Positions 1-5,996 of a stretch of DNA of 6,058 nt are shown in pieces. Below the pieces are notes generated by a model. The model did no database searches, had not been told where the DNA came from, and saw only the letters and a program-made list of their open reading frames with translations. Within the stretch, counting starts at the first letter, position 1, and the number at the start of each line of letters is the position of its first letter. A program made the translations under genes and the position numbers. This DNA comes from Bacteroidota bacterium (GTDB lineage: Bacteria > Bacteroidota > Bacteroidia > Bacteroidales > VadinHA17), in contig SBFZ01000174.1 in assembly GCA_006227095.1 (NCBI GenBank), positions 1-6,058 of the forward strand, written 5' to 3'.

Positions 1-912
1 TGCCCCGGCAACAATTTCAGATGCTGAAGCCGATCCCCTGTTAATAAGAACAACAACGGGCATGTCAGGAGCAACCGGGCTTTTGGTTGTGCGGAATACT
101 GCCTCATATTGCCTGGCTCTTCCCCTGGTACTTACCACCTCCTGGCCCGGTTTGACGAAGAGATTGACAATTTCAACTGCCTCATTGACGAGGCCGCCAG
201 GGTTGCTTCGCAGGTCAAGTATCAGGTCTTCAGCGCCCTGCTTCTCCTTCAGGTCTACAAGCGCCTCCCTCACTTCGGCAATGCAGTTCTGGGTGAAGTT
301 TGTGAACCTTATATAGCCTGTATTTTCGTCAACCATCCCGTAATAGGGAACAGCCGAAATGGCTATCCTCTCCCTTTTCAGTTTCCTGGCCATATCCTCC
401 CCGTTTCGCCTGATTACAATCTCTGCCTCTGTTCCGGGTTCACCCTTGAGCATGTCAGAGGCCTTGTCAGACGTAACCCCCTTAAGTGATGTGCCGTCTA
501 TGCTGATCATCAGGTCTCCCGGCCTTATGCCGCTTTTATCCGCGGGGAATCCCTTATAAACGTTTGTGACAAGTATGTAATCACCCGATTTCCTGATAAG
601 AGAGCCAAAGCCCCCATATTTTCCGGTGGTTATGAAGTCAAGGTCACCCTTATCCTCTTCGGGGTAAAAGACAGTATACGGATCGAGGGTTGAGAGCATG
701 CCTGTGATGCTTTTATTCACCAGTTTTTCAGGATCTATCTCGTCAACATAGAATGCGTTCAGTTCCCTGAACAGGGAAATGTAGATGTCAAGGTTTTTGG
801 TAAGCCTGAAGTCTTTCGTTTCCTGGCCTCCCAGGAGGAATCCGAGTGTCAGCAGTGCAGCCAGTGCGAAGGCCGGAACCAGCAGTATCCTTGTTTTGTT
901 TTTGCTTCTCAT
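1..912 (-). CDS. S41 family carboxy-terminal processing protease with PDZ domain, partial (C-terminus beyond left edge)
   Basis: The first 304 residues of an S41 (CtpA/Tsp-like) serine protease are present; the frame stays open to base 1. These proteases cleave near the C-terminus of envelope substrates and act outside the cytoplasmic membrane. Residues 1-7 are basic and about 8-29 are hydrophobic, so the protein has a signal peptide or membrane anchor. A PDZ domain covers about 97-170, with a GGFGS loop near 100-104 and GIRPGDLMISIDG at 128-140. The protease core shows DLRSNPGG at 233-240 and NRGSASASE at 291-299; by alignment with CtpB and Tsp the nucleophile should be Ser296. The Lys/Gln part of the active site lies beyond the window. 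The ATG at 912 follows the rnpA stop by 19 bases and has no Shine-Dalgarno sequence. It is probably the last or a late gene of the deoC unit. The family is certain; the exact subgroup and substrate are not. Confidence 0.93.
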   Translation of the reverse strand, partial: MRSKNKTRILLVPAFALAALLTLGFLLGGQETKDFRLTKNLDIYISLFRELNAFYVDEIDPEKLVNKSITGMLSTLDPYTVFYPEEDKGDLDFITTGKYGGFGSLIRKSGDYILVTNVYKGFPADKSGIRPGDLMISIDGTSLKGVTSDKASDMLKGEPGTEAEIVIRRNGEDMARKLKRERIAISAVPYYGMVDENTGYIRFTNFTQNCIAEVREALVDLKEKQGAEDLILDLRSNPGGLVNEAVEIVNLFVKPGQEVVSTRGRARQYEAVFRTTKSPVAPDMPVVVLINRGSASASEIVAGA

Positions 913-931
913 AGGGAAAATTTTCACAAAG

Positions 932-1324
932 TTAATATTTAAGCCCTGAGACTCTCGTTATTGCCTCTTTTATGCATTTTTCAGTGTAGCTGTATGGTTT
1001 TATCTGCGTATCATTCCAGATAAGTGCAATGTCGGCAGTGCGACCGGATTGCAGCATCAGGGCAACCAGGGGTTCCTTGTTTTTTCTCCAGGCTTCCCTG
1101 ATTCTTCTTTTCATGATATTCCGGTCAACAGCTTTTTTGAAATGACGCCTTGGGACGGTGATCAGCACCCTGACCGGCATAAGTCCGGGAGCCGCGGGCA
1201 TGATCCTGTATATCACCCTTACTGATGGTATGTTGATGGTACGTCCTTCGGCAAAGAGCTCGCTGATGGACCTGACTCCGCAAAGTCTTTCAGTTTTCTT
1301 GAATGATTCCGCCCGCTGTTTCAT
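932..1324 (-). CDS. rnpA: Ribonuclease P protein component
   Basis: This is the small basic protein subunit of RNase P. It binds the catalytic RNA and helps remove the 5' leader of precursor tRNAs in the cytoplasm. The 130 residues match the usual family length of about 110-135. The N-terminal SFKKTERLCG (7-16) corresponds to the conserved TFxKxxRL stretch that lines the leader-binding cleft. The family signature, the RNR motif, is at 63-80: KKAVDRNIMKRRIREAWR, rich in Arg and Lys on one helix. The ATG at 1324 is the only ATG after the hemD stop and fits the family start; no Shine-Dalgarno sequence is visible. The gene lies between hemD and the S41 protease gene rather than beside rpmH and dnaA as in many other bacteria. 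A yidD gene often follows rnpA but is not present here. The identification is secure. Confidence 0.96.
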   Translation of the reverse strand: MKQRAESFKKTERLCGVRSISELFAEGRTINIPSVRVIYRIMPAAPGLMPVRVLITVPRRHFKKAVDRNIMKRRIREAWRKNKEPLVALMLQSGRTADIALIWNDTQIKPYSYTEKCIKEAITRVSGLKY

Positions 1325-1390
1325 GTGAAAAGAGACAGCATCGATCCGGCGGGACTGATGCTTCCTTATGCAGGATATGTCTTTCTCCCG

Positions 1391-2140
1391 CTATTTATTG
1401 TTCTTGTTGAATTCCTTCAGGAAGCAGTCAAGAGCCATGGTCATTGAAGGTGCCTTGGGATTAGGAGCCTGTATATCAAGCCTGAATCCTTCATTTGTCA
1501 CCGCTTCGGCGGTTGTTGGTCCGAAGGCTGCAATCTTTACTTCACCCTGGGAAAAGGTCGGAAAGTTTTCCTTGAGTGATTTGATACCCGACGGGCTGAA
1601 GAAGACAAGCAGGTCGTAATCAAGCTCCTTGGAGTCGAAATCCCTGCTTATGGTCCGGTACATGGTGCCAATGGTATGCCGTATCTTATGGCTTTTAAGC
1701 AGATCAGGAATGTCTGACTTATGGGGGTCAGACAGCGGCACAAAGAAGTTTTCTTCCTTATGCTTGATTATCACATCAATGAGGTCTTCAAAATTGGCTT
1801 TCCCGTGAAAAATCTTCCGTTTGCGGTAAACAATGTACTTCTGAAGATAAAAAGCAACATTTTCAGTTATGCAGAAGTATTTCATCGTATCAGGAACCAC
1901 AATGCGCATTTCTTCGCATATCCTGAAATAATGGTCAATAGCCGTCTTTGAGGTAAAGATAATGGCAGAAAAATCAACAAGGTTGATCTTCTGTTGCCTG
2001 AAGTCCTTTGCGGGAATACCTTCAATCTGAATGAACTGCCTGAAGTCAATTTTCAGGTTGTATTTTTTTGCGAGCTCGAAATATGGTGATTTCGGATTGT
2101 TTGGCTCAGGCTGCGACACTAATACCTTCCTTATTTTCAA
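1391..2140 (-). CDS. hemD: Uroporphyrinogen-III synthase (HemD family, Bacteroidota type)
   Basis: HemD closes hydroxymethylbilane with inversion of ring D to give uroporphyrinogen III, the branch point to heme, siroheme and corrinoids. The 249 residues fit the two-lobed fold of the family. Recognisable segments are VLVSQPEP near the start (6-13), FTSKTAIDHYF (62-72), FFSPSGIKSL (180-189) and AFGPTTAEAV (205-214), the last near the conserved active-site region. HemD sequences diverge strongly, so the call rests on these segments and on overall likeness to Bacteroidota HemD proteins. The start is a TTG at 2138-2140. An in-frame TAA lies four codons upstream with no ATG between, and the next internal ATG (residue 79) would remove the first lobe. 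No other heme-pathway gene is in the window, so which tetrapyrrole it serves cannot be told. The gene lies 42 bases after the DUF4271 gene and 66 before rnpA, probably in one operon. Confidence 0.88.
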   Translation of the reverse strand: MKIRKVLVSQPEPNNPKSPYFELAKKYNLKIDFRQFIQIEGIPAKDFRQQKINLVDFSAIIFTSKTAIDHYFRICEEMRIVVPDTMKYFCITENVAFYLQKYIVYRKRKIFHGKANFEDLIDVIIKHKEENFFVPLSDPHKSDIPDLLKSHKIRHTIGTMYRTISRDFDSKELDYDLLVFFSPSGIKSLKENFPTFSQGEVKIAAFGPTTAEAVTNEGFRLDIQAPNPKAPSMTMALDCFLKEFNKNNK

Positions 2141-2182
2141 AGCCTTAAGTTTTTAGTTCAACCTCCACTTCCATGCCGGCCG

Positions 2183-3040
2183 TCAGAGTATTCCCACTAT
2201 CTTGAGAATGACCAGAACGGGCAGGACTTCAAGGGCACAAAGGTACAAAAGGAAATAAAATATTGAAATATGCCTTTCGTGAAAAATTGACAGTAGCCTT
2301 AAGGCCCTTATTAACAGGAATATAGAGGTGAAAACAAGGCCTGTGAATACTAATGGAAGGGTATTGCTGACAGGTGCAAAAAGGATTATTACGCTTAAAA
2401 TGAACAGAAAAACAGAACAGGCGAACCACGAGCTGTAGATAACATTCATGTATTCGCGGAAGGGTTTATTCAGGCCGGTGACAGCGGCAACAAGGATGCT
2501 GGTGAAATGCCTGGCGATAAGGGCAGCGAAGAAAGATCCGGCCAGGATGGCGGTCAGGCCGGCAGATCCGCCGAACAGGCCTCTGTCTGCCACTCCGGTT
2601 GTAAGGAGGGCGATGGTGGCAAACAGACTGATGTTTATGATTGTAAAAAGGTTTCTCAGCAGGGGCTGCCAGGAAAATACTTCTGATGTAGGATTGGGAG
2701 CGACCTCATCGTGTCTGCGGAAGCTGATTGATGACAGGCTGCTGACAAGGCTTTTTCGTCCGAATACTGAAATGATGATTACGATAAGCAGAGAGACAGA
2801 CAGGAGTATGAAGGCCATGTCAGTGTCAACCGTTTCGCTGGGCCGTTTCTCACCTTCAAAGCGTTTCAGGGCTGGAACATATTCTGTTTTAAGGGCAGTT
2901 ACGGTGATGCTTTCCCCGCCATGCAGTTCCTGGTCTGAAAGGAGGGGTATGATCCGGCCCAGGCTGAACGCACCCCCTTCACCGGAAGTCTGGAGTGTGT
3001 CAGCAGCAATGCTGACAATATCGGCCTGACCTGTGGTCAT
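2183..3040 (-). CDS. DUF4271 family multi-pass membrane protein, function unknown
   Basis: This 285-residue protein has a soluble, fairly polar N-terminal stretch (about 1-73) followed by about six hydrophobic segments near 75-93, 131-148, 160-178, 205-222, 228-245 and 258-280, which should span the inner membrane. The C-terminal part, RALRLLSIFHERHISIFYF (about 245-263) and then LYLCALEVLP (265-274), is the conserved end I recognise from the DUF4271 family of Bacteroidota. That family has no established function, and no catalytic motif or known transporter signature is visible. The ATG at 3040 follows the deoC stop by 9 bases, so the two genes are very likely co-transcribed. hemD follows after 42 bases. 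As I recall, this family often sits next to hemD in Bacteroidota, which hints at an envelope or tetrapyrrole-related role but proves nothing. Family assignment is fairly sure; function is open. Confidence 0.85.
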   Translation of the reverse strand: MTTGQADIVSIAADTLQTSGEGGAFSLGRIIPLLSDQELHGGESITVTALKTEYVPALKRFEGEKRPSETVDTDMAFILLSVSLLIVIIISVFGRKSLVSSLSSISFRRHDEVAPNPTSEVFSWQPLLRNLFTIINISLFATIALLTTGVADRGLFGGSAGLTAILAGSFFAALIARHFTSILVAAVTGLNKPFREYMNVIYSSWFACSVFLFILSVIILFAPVSNTLPLVFTGLVFTSIFLLIRALRLLSIFHERHISIFYFLLYLCALEVLPVLVILKIVGIL

Positions 3041-3049
3041 AAACAGATG

Positions 3050-3922
3050 CTAGAAGTAAGCCGGCTTTCCCGGGTAAAGTTCTGACAGTATGTTGTTTGC
3101 AAGGCGTGAGGCGCCGATCCTGAAATAGTCAGGTGTGAGCCATTTAGTCCCGAGCATATTCTTCACAATGAAGTAGTATATCAGGGCATCTTCGGGAGTT
3201 ACTATTCCTCCGGCAGGCTTGAATCCAATCATTATGCCTGTCTCGTTGTAATAGTCACGTATGGCGCGGCACATCACCCATGCTGCTTCGGGGGTTGCTG
3301 AAACAATGCTCTTGCCTGTTGAGGTCTTGATGAAATCAGCTCCTGATTCCATGGCTATTATCGAAGCCCTGTATATATTTCTCTCATCCTTGAGCAACCC
3401 TGTCTCCAGTATTACCTTCAGGGTGGTATTTCCTGCCGCTTCCCTTATCTCCTTAAGCTCGTCGATCACCTTGTCCAGTGCCCCCTCCAGGAAGGTACCC
3501 ACGGGTATGACAATGTCTATTTCATCTGCACCCATCCTGACGGCCATGGAGGTTTCGAGGACCTTGACCTCGGTAAATGTCTGGGCTGTCGGAAAAGAGG
3601 CTGCCACAACAGCCAGCTTCACGCCGCTGCTGCCAAGTCCCTCGCGTGCCACTTTCACGAAATTGGGGTATACACACAATGCGGCAACATTGCTGATATC
3701 ATTGAAACTGTAATTGAACAGAGCTGTTCTCTCCGCGAAACTACCTATGGTGCCGGCACTGTCTGAAGTATTCAGGCTTGTCAGATCAAGGAACGAAAAG
3801 ATCTCCCTCAGAAGGGGTGCCCTTTCCACCTGACCCGGAATCCTTTTTGCCTCGGCAATGCATTCCCCCATCTCTCCGGGAGAATAGTCGTGATTTAATA
3901 GCTTTTTATATAATTTGCTCAT
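3050..3922 (-). CDS. deoC: Deoxyribose-phosphate aldolase
   Basis: DeoC splits 2-deoxy-D-ribose 5-phosphate into glyceraldehyde 3-phosphate and acetaldehyde, the last step of deoxynucleoside salvage in the cytoplasm. It is a class I aldolase with a TIM barrel. The key positions are present: Asp46 in FLDLTSLN, Asp136 in DEIDIVIPVG, the Schiff-base Lys199 in DFIKTSTGK, and Lys235 in GFKPAGGI. They correspond to Asp16, Asp102, Lys167 and Lys201 of the E. coli enzyme. GASRLANNIL (270-279) is the phosphate-binding end of the barrel. At 290 residues it is longer than the common 220-260, mostly through about 30 extra N-terminal residues, and it resembles the longer DeoC forms seen in Bacteroidota. 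The ATG at 3922 has no Shine-Dalgarno sequence, but a TTTG/TATCTTAT promoter-like pair lies just upstream. It is the first gene of the unit running to the left edge. No other deo gene is in the window. Confidence 0.96.
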   Translation of the reverse strand: MSKLYKKLLNHDYSPGEMGECIAEAKRIPGQVERAPLLREIFSFLDLTSLNTSDSAGTIGSFAERTALFNYSFNDISNVAALCVYPNFVKVAREGLGSSGVKLAVVAASFPTAQTFTEVKVLETSMAVRMGADEIDIVIPVGTFLEGALDKVIDELKEIREAAGNTTLKVILETGLLKDERNIYRASIIAMESGADFIKTSTGKSIVSATPEAAWVMCRAIRDYYNETGIMIGFKPAGGIVTPEDALIYYFIVKNMLGTKWLTPDYFRIGASRLANNILSELYPGKPAYF

Positions 3923-4106
3923 AATGAGTTTTGTGTATAATAAGATAAACGAGTTCTGTCTGCCTGCAAACGTGGGTCAATTTAATTGTTTTTAATGAAA
4001 ATTGCATGTTGATGGTCTCACAAATGAAATTGATTGAAATTTTTCAGGCAGATATGATTATGCCGGCAAATCAATCAATCATCCATGAATGGTCCGCAAT
4101 CACGAA
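3923..4106. other. Intergenic region between the exporter gene and deoC
   Basis: These 184 bases carry no gene I can support. The stretch is AT-rich compared with the flanking genes and contains the candidate deoC promoter at its left end. It also holds the perfect 8-bp palindrome TGCCGGCA (4061-4068), the tandem 4-base run in AATCAATCAATC (4069-4080) and two widely spaced inverted repeats. No GC-rich hairpin followed by a T run was found on either strand, so the end of the exporter transcript is not marked by an obvious intrinsic terminator. Confidence 0.6.
3940..3970 (-). promoter_or_regulatory. Candidate Bacteroides-type promoter of the deoC operon
   Basis: Read on the minus strand, TTTG (3970-3967) is followed after 19 bases by TATCTTAT (3947-3940). 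The first is a perfect -33 element of the Bacteroides type; the second matches TAnnTTTG except at its last two bases. The predicted transcript would start near 3936, about 14 bases before the deoC ATG. It lies in the only long gap between the minus-strand genes, where an operon promoter is expected. The weak -7 element makes this tentative. Confidence 0.35.
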
Positions 4107-5489
4107 TCAGGCTGTTTTGCGGAGGCTCCTGTTTCTTGCCAGGGAGGCAAATATTCCTGCAAAGCAAAGGATTGAAAATACAATGAATCCGCTCTTCATT
4201 GAATTCATCAGCTGCAAATAGTTCGACGGATTGATTTTTTCCTGTCCCATATAAATGGCCAGCAGCATCAGGGCTATTGCCATGCTGAAGGTCTGTCCGA
4301 CGTTTCTCATGGTACCCAGCATGCCTGAGGCATTTCCCAGTTGTCTCTTTTCAACAGAACTCATGATTGCGTTTGAGTTGGGGGAGGAGAAGAGGGAGAA
4401 TCCGGCACCCATGATTATCAGTACGGCCACGATGGTCACCACTGATGTCTGTTCGGTGAGGAAACAGAGGATTATGAGTCCCACAGAGGTGACGGCCATC
4501 CCTATGGAGGCCAGTACACCCGGGTTGTGATGGTCAGACAGTTTGCCTGCTGCAGGTGAGATGAGGGCCATTGTCAGTGGCCATGACATAAGGACAAAGC
4601 CTGCGTCACGCGGACCCATATCCTTGATATACTGCAGGAAGAGACTGAGGAAGAACCCTATTGCGCTGGTTGCTGCATAATGTATAAGGGCAGCCAGGCT
4701 GGAGAAGGCAAAGACCCTGTTTCCTGAGATAAGGGTCATATCGAAAAGCGGATGAACTGCGTGTTTTTCCCTTATGACAAACAGTGGCATCAGCACCAAC
4801 CCGGCGCCGGTTATGATCCATCCCTGCAACGAAGGAAGCTTTGAAAAACCGTACATCATGGCAGCCATAGACACTCCGTATATTACCGCTCCTGCCCAGT
4901 CAAAGCTTTCACCCCGCGCTTCAGCCCACTCCCGCTTCATTCTGGACCTGATCAGGATGAGGCTGATTATTCCCATGGGTATCAGGAATGCAAAGATGCT
5001 TCTCCAGCCGAGGTACTTTGTAAGCACTCCGCCCAGAAATGGTCCCGAGGCAAGACCCACATAGACCGCAGTGACGTTTATTCCCATTGCCCTCCCTCTT
5101 TCTCCGGGGGGGAAGACCGAAGTGAGGATTGCCATATTTGTGCCGAACATCATTGCTCCCCCGATTCCCTGCAGTATCCTGGTTCCGATGAGCCACCGGA
5201 TGCCCGGGGTGAATGTGAGCAGGATCATTGAGATTGTAAATATCACCAGCCCTGCCGTGAATATCTTCCTCCGCCCCATGATGTCTCCTATTCTTCCTGC
5301 AGGCAGCAGCAGCATCGAGGTGGTAAGCATGTAACTGCTTATGATCCAGTTGAGTGTGACGGCATTGAGACTGAACTCATCTCCTATTGATGGAAGGGCC
5401 AGGTTGACAGCAGAGCCCATGAATGGTGTCAGGAATGAGGCGAAGGCCGTAACCGTCAGAACAGACCGCTTAAGTTCATTTTCTGTCAT
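4107..5489 (-). CDS. Major facilitator superfamily exporter, DHA2 (EmrB/QacA) type, 14 transmembrane segments
   Basis: This is a proton-driven inner-membrane exporter of the drug:H+ antiporter-2 type, which usually expels drugs, dyes or toxic metabolites. The 460 residues fit the family. Segment 1 carries GSAVNLALPSI (25-35), the DHA2 version of the segment-1 motif. NWIISSYML (47-55) starts segment 2, motif A is GRIGDIMGRRK (65-75), and motif B is LIGTRILQGIGG (100-111). The antiporter motif C is GLASGPFLGG (145-154), and GWRSIFAFLIP (161-171) is also typical. The central hydrophilic stretch RMKREWAEARGESFDW (183-198) separates the N-terminal half from the two additional DHA2 helices. Its start overlaps the dtd stop in an ATGA, and AGGA lies 7 bases before the ATG, so translation is probably coupled to dtd. 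The substrate cannot be told: no EmrA-like fusion protein, TolC-like channel or regulator gene is in the window. Confidence 0.92.
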   Translation of the reverse strand: MTENELKRSVLTVTAFASFLTPFMGSAVNLALPSIGDEFSLNAVTLNWIISSYMLTTSMLLLPAGRIGDIMGRRKIFTAGLVIFTISMILLTFTPGIRWLIGTRILQGIGGAMMFGTNMAILTSVFPPGERGRAMGINVTAVYVGLASGPFLGGVLTKYLGWRSIFAFLIPMGIISLILIRSRMKREWAEARGESFDWAGAVIYGVSMAAMMYGFSKLPSLQGWIITGAGLVLMPLFVIREKHAVHPLFDMTLISGNRVFAFSSLAALIHYAATSAIGFFLSLFLQYIKDMGPRDAGFVLMSWPLTMALISPAAGKLSDHHNPGVLASIGMAVTSVGLIILCFLTEQTSVVTIVAVLIIMGAGFSLFSSPNSNAIMSSVEKRQLGNASGMLGTMRNVGQTFSMAIALMLLAIYMGQEKINPSNYLQLMNSMKSGFIVFSILCFAGIFASLARNRSLRKTA

Positions 5490-5938
5490 TCCCTGTTCCT
5501 GCTGTCAATTATGATTGTAACCGGACCGTCATTCACCAGTTCTATTTGCATCATTGCCCCGAACACCCCGGTTTCAGGTTTTCTGCCCAGCAATTCTCCA
5601 GTCCGGGCAATGAACTCTTCGTAAAGCGGAATCGCTTTTTCAGGCCTGGCAGCCCTGATATATGAAGGCCTGTTCCCCTTTTTTGTGGATGCGTGAAGGG
5701 TAAACTGGCTGACAATCATTATTTCGCTTCCTGTTTCAGACGCTGAAAGGTTCATCACCCCGTTGCTGTCATCAAAGAGGCGCAGGTTTACAACCTTGGC
5801 GGCAAGCCATGCTGCATCATCAGCTGTGTCGGCTTCCTCCACCCCAACGAGCACCAGCAGACCGCTTCCGATGGAAGAATGAATCTCCCCCTCAATAGTG
5901 ACCGCGGCCCTTGAAACTCTCTGTACTACTATCCTCAT
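5486..5938 (-). CDS. dtd: D-aminoacyl-tRNA deacylase
   Basis: Dtd removes D-amino acids (and mischarged glycine) from tRNA, preventing their use in translation; it acts in the cytoplasm as a homodimer. The 150 residues match the family length of about 145-150. The start MRIVVQRVSRAAV is typical. GSGLLVLVGV (24-33), the active-site SQFTLHA (77-83, with the conserved Thr80), KGNRPSY (87-93) and VFGAMMQIELVNDGPVTI (125-142) are all present. The last includes the Gly-Pro pair (138-139) that forms the chiral-proofreading cross-subunit loop. The ATG at 5938 was chosen by family start. An in-frame ATG 78 bases further upstream would add 26 unrelated residues and run into the divergent mntP gene. The stop overlaps the exporter's ATG by 4 bases, so the two form one transcript. 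No Shine-Dalgarno sequence is visible. It is probably transcribed from the short gap shared with mntP. Confidence 0.96.
   Translation of the reverse strand: MRIVVQRVSRAAVTIEGEIHSSIGSGLLVLVGVEEADTADDAAWLAAKVVNLRLFDDSNGVMNLSASETGSEIMIVSQFTLHASTKKGNRPSYIRAARPEKAIPLYEEFIARTGELLGRKPETGVFGAMMQIELVNDGPVTIIIDSRNRE
5497..5500 (-). promoter_or_regulatory. Shine-Dalgarno sequence of the exporter gene
   Basis: On the minus strand AGGA stands 7 bases before the ATG at 5489, inside the last codons of dtd. It is the only clear ribosome binding site in the window and supports this start. The other genes lack one, as is common in Bacteroidota. Confidence 0.55.
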
Positions 5939-5956
5939 TTCGTGCAACAGGATGGT

Positions 5957-5981
5957 AAAAATAGCAATATTTACTATTTTT
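5957..5981. repeat. AT-rich inverted repeat between dtd and mntP
   Basis: AAAAATAG (5957-5964) and CTATTTTT (5974-5981) are perfect 8-bp inverted arms separated by 9 bases; the spacer itself holds the palindrome AATATT (5966-5971). The repeat ends 15 bases before the mntP ATG and 18 bases before the dtd ATG. It may be an operator, two back-to-back -7 elements, or both. No GC-rich stem is present, so it is not a typical terminator. Confidence 0.6.
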
Positions 5982-5982
5982 G
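5975..5982 (+). promoter_or_regulatory. Candidate -7 element of the mntP promoter
   Basis: TATTTTTG matches the Bacteroides -7 consensus TAnnTTTG at every fixed position. No convincing TTTG is found about 20 bases upstream, and the transcript leader would be under ten bases, so the call is weak. Confidence 0.25.
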
Positions 5983-5996
5983 GGCCAACCGAAAAG

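Larger units (their letters stand above)
5956..5988 (-). promoter_or_regulatory. Candidate promoter of dtd and the exporter
   Basis: On the minus strand TTG (5988-5986) is followed after 22 bases by TATTTTTA (5963-5956), one mismatch from the Bacteroides -7 consensus TAnnTTTG. The spacing is slightly longer than usual. The -7-like element lies mostly in one arm of the inverted repeat. Position in the only gap upstream of dtd is the main support. Confidence 0.3.

Noticed and set aside
109..489. Open plus-strand frame of 126 codons at the left end
   Set aside because: It is antisense to the S41 protease frame, which shows the PDZ domain and the GSASASE motif and is open through the whole stretch.
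1338..1362. AGCATC/GATGCT inverted repeat before rnpA as a terminator or attenuator
   Set aside because: The stem has only 6 pairs with a 13-base loop and no T run, so it is likely chance.
2448..3029. Open plus-strand frame of 193 codons opposite the DUF4271 gene
   Set aside because: It is antisense to a clear membrane-protein gene, is rich in Arg, Met, Ser and Pro without any recognisable motif, and has no start signal of its own.
3261..3713. Open plus-strand frame of 150 codons opposite deoC
   Set aside because: It is a shadow of deoC codon use; the deoC frame carries all catalytic residues and the antisense product has no family features.
4006..4221. Plus-strand frame of 71 codons spanning the gap before deoC and the end of the exporter gene
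   Set aside because: About half of it is antisense to the exporter and the product has no recognisable features.
5957..5981. Inverted repeat between dtd and mntP read as a terminator
   Set aside because: The stem is almost purely A/T, and it lies between two divergent gene starts where no transcript is expected to end.
5952..5996. Earlier in-frame ATG for mntP
   Set aside because: It would add 15 residues that run through the inverted repeat; the start at 5997 places Asp16 as in known MntP proteins.
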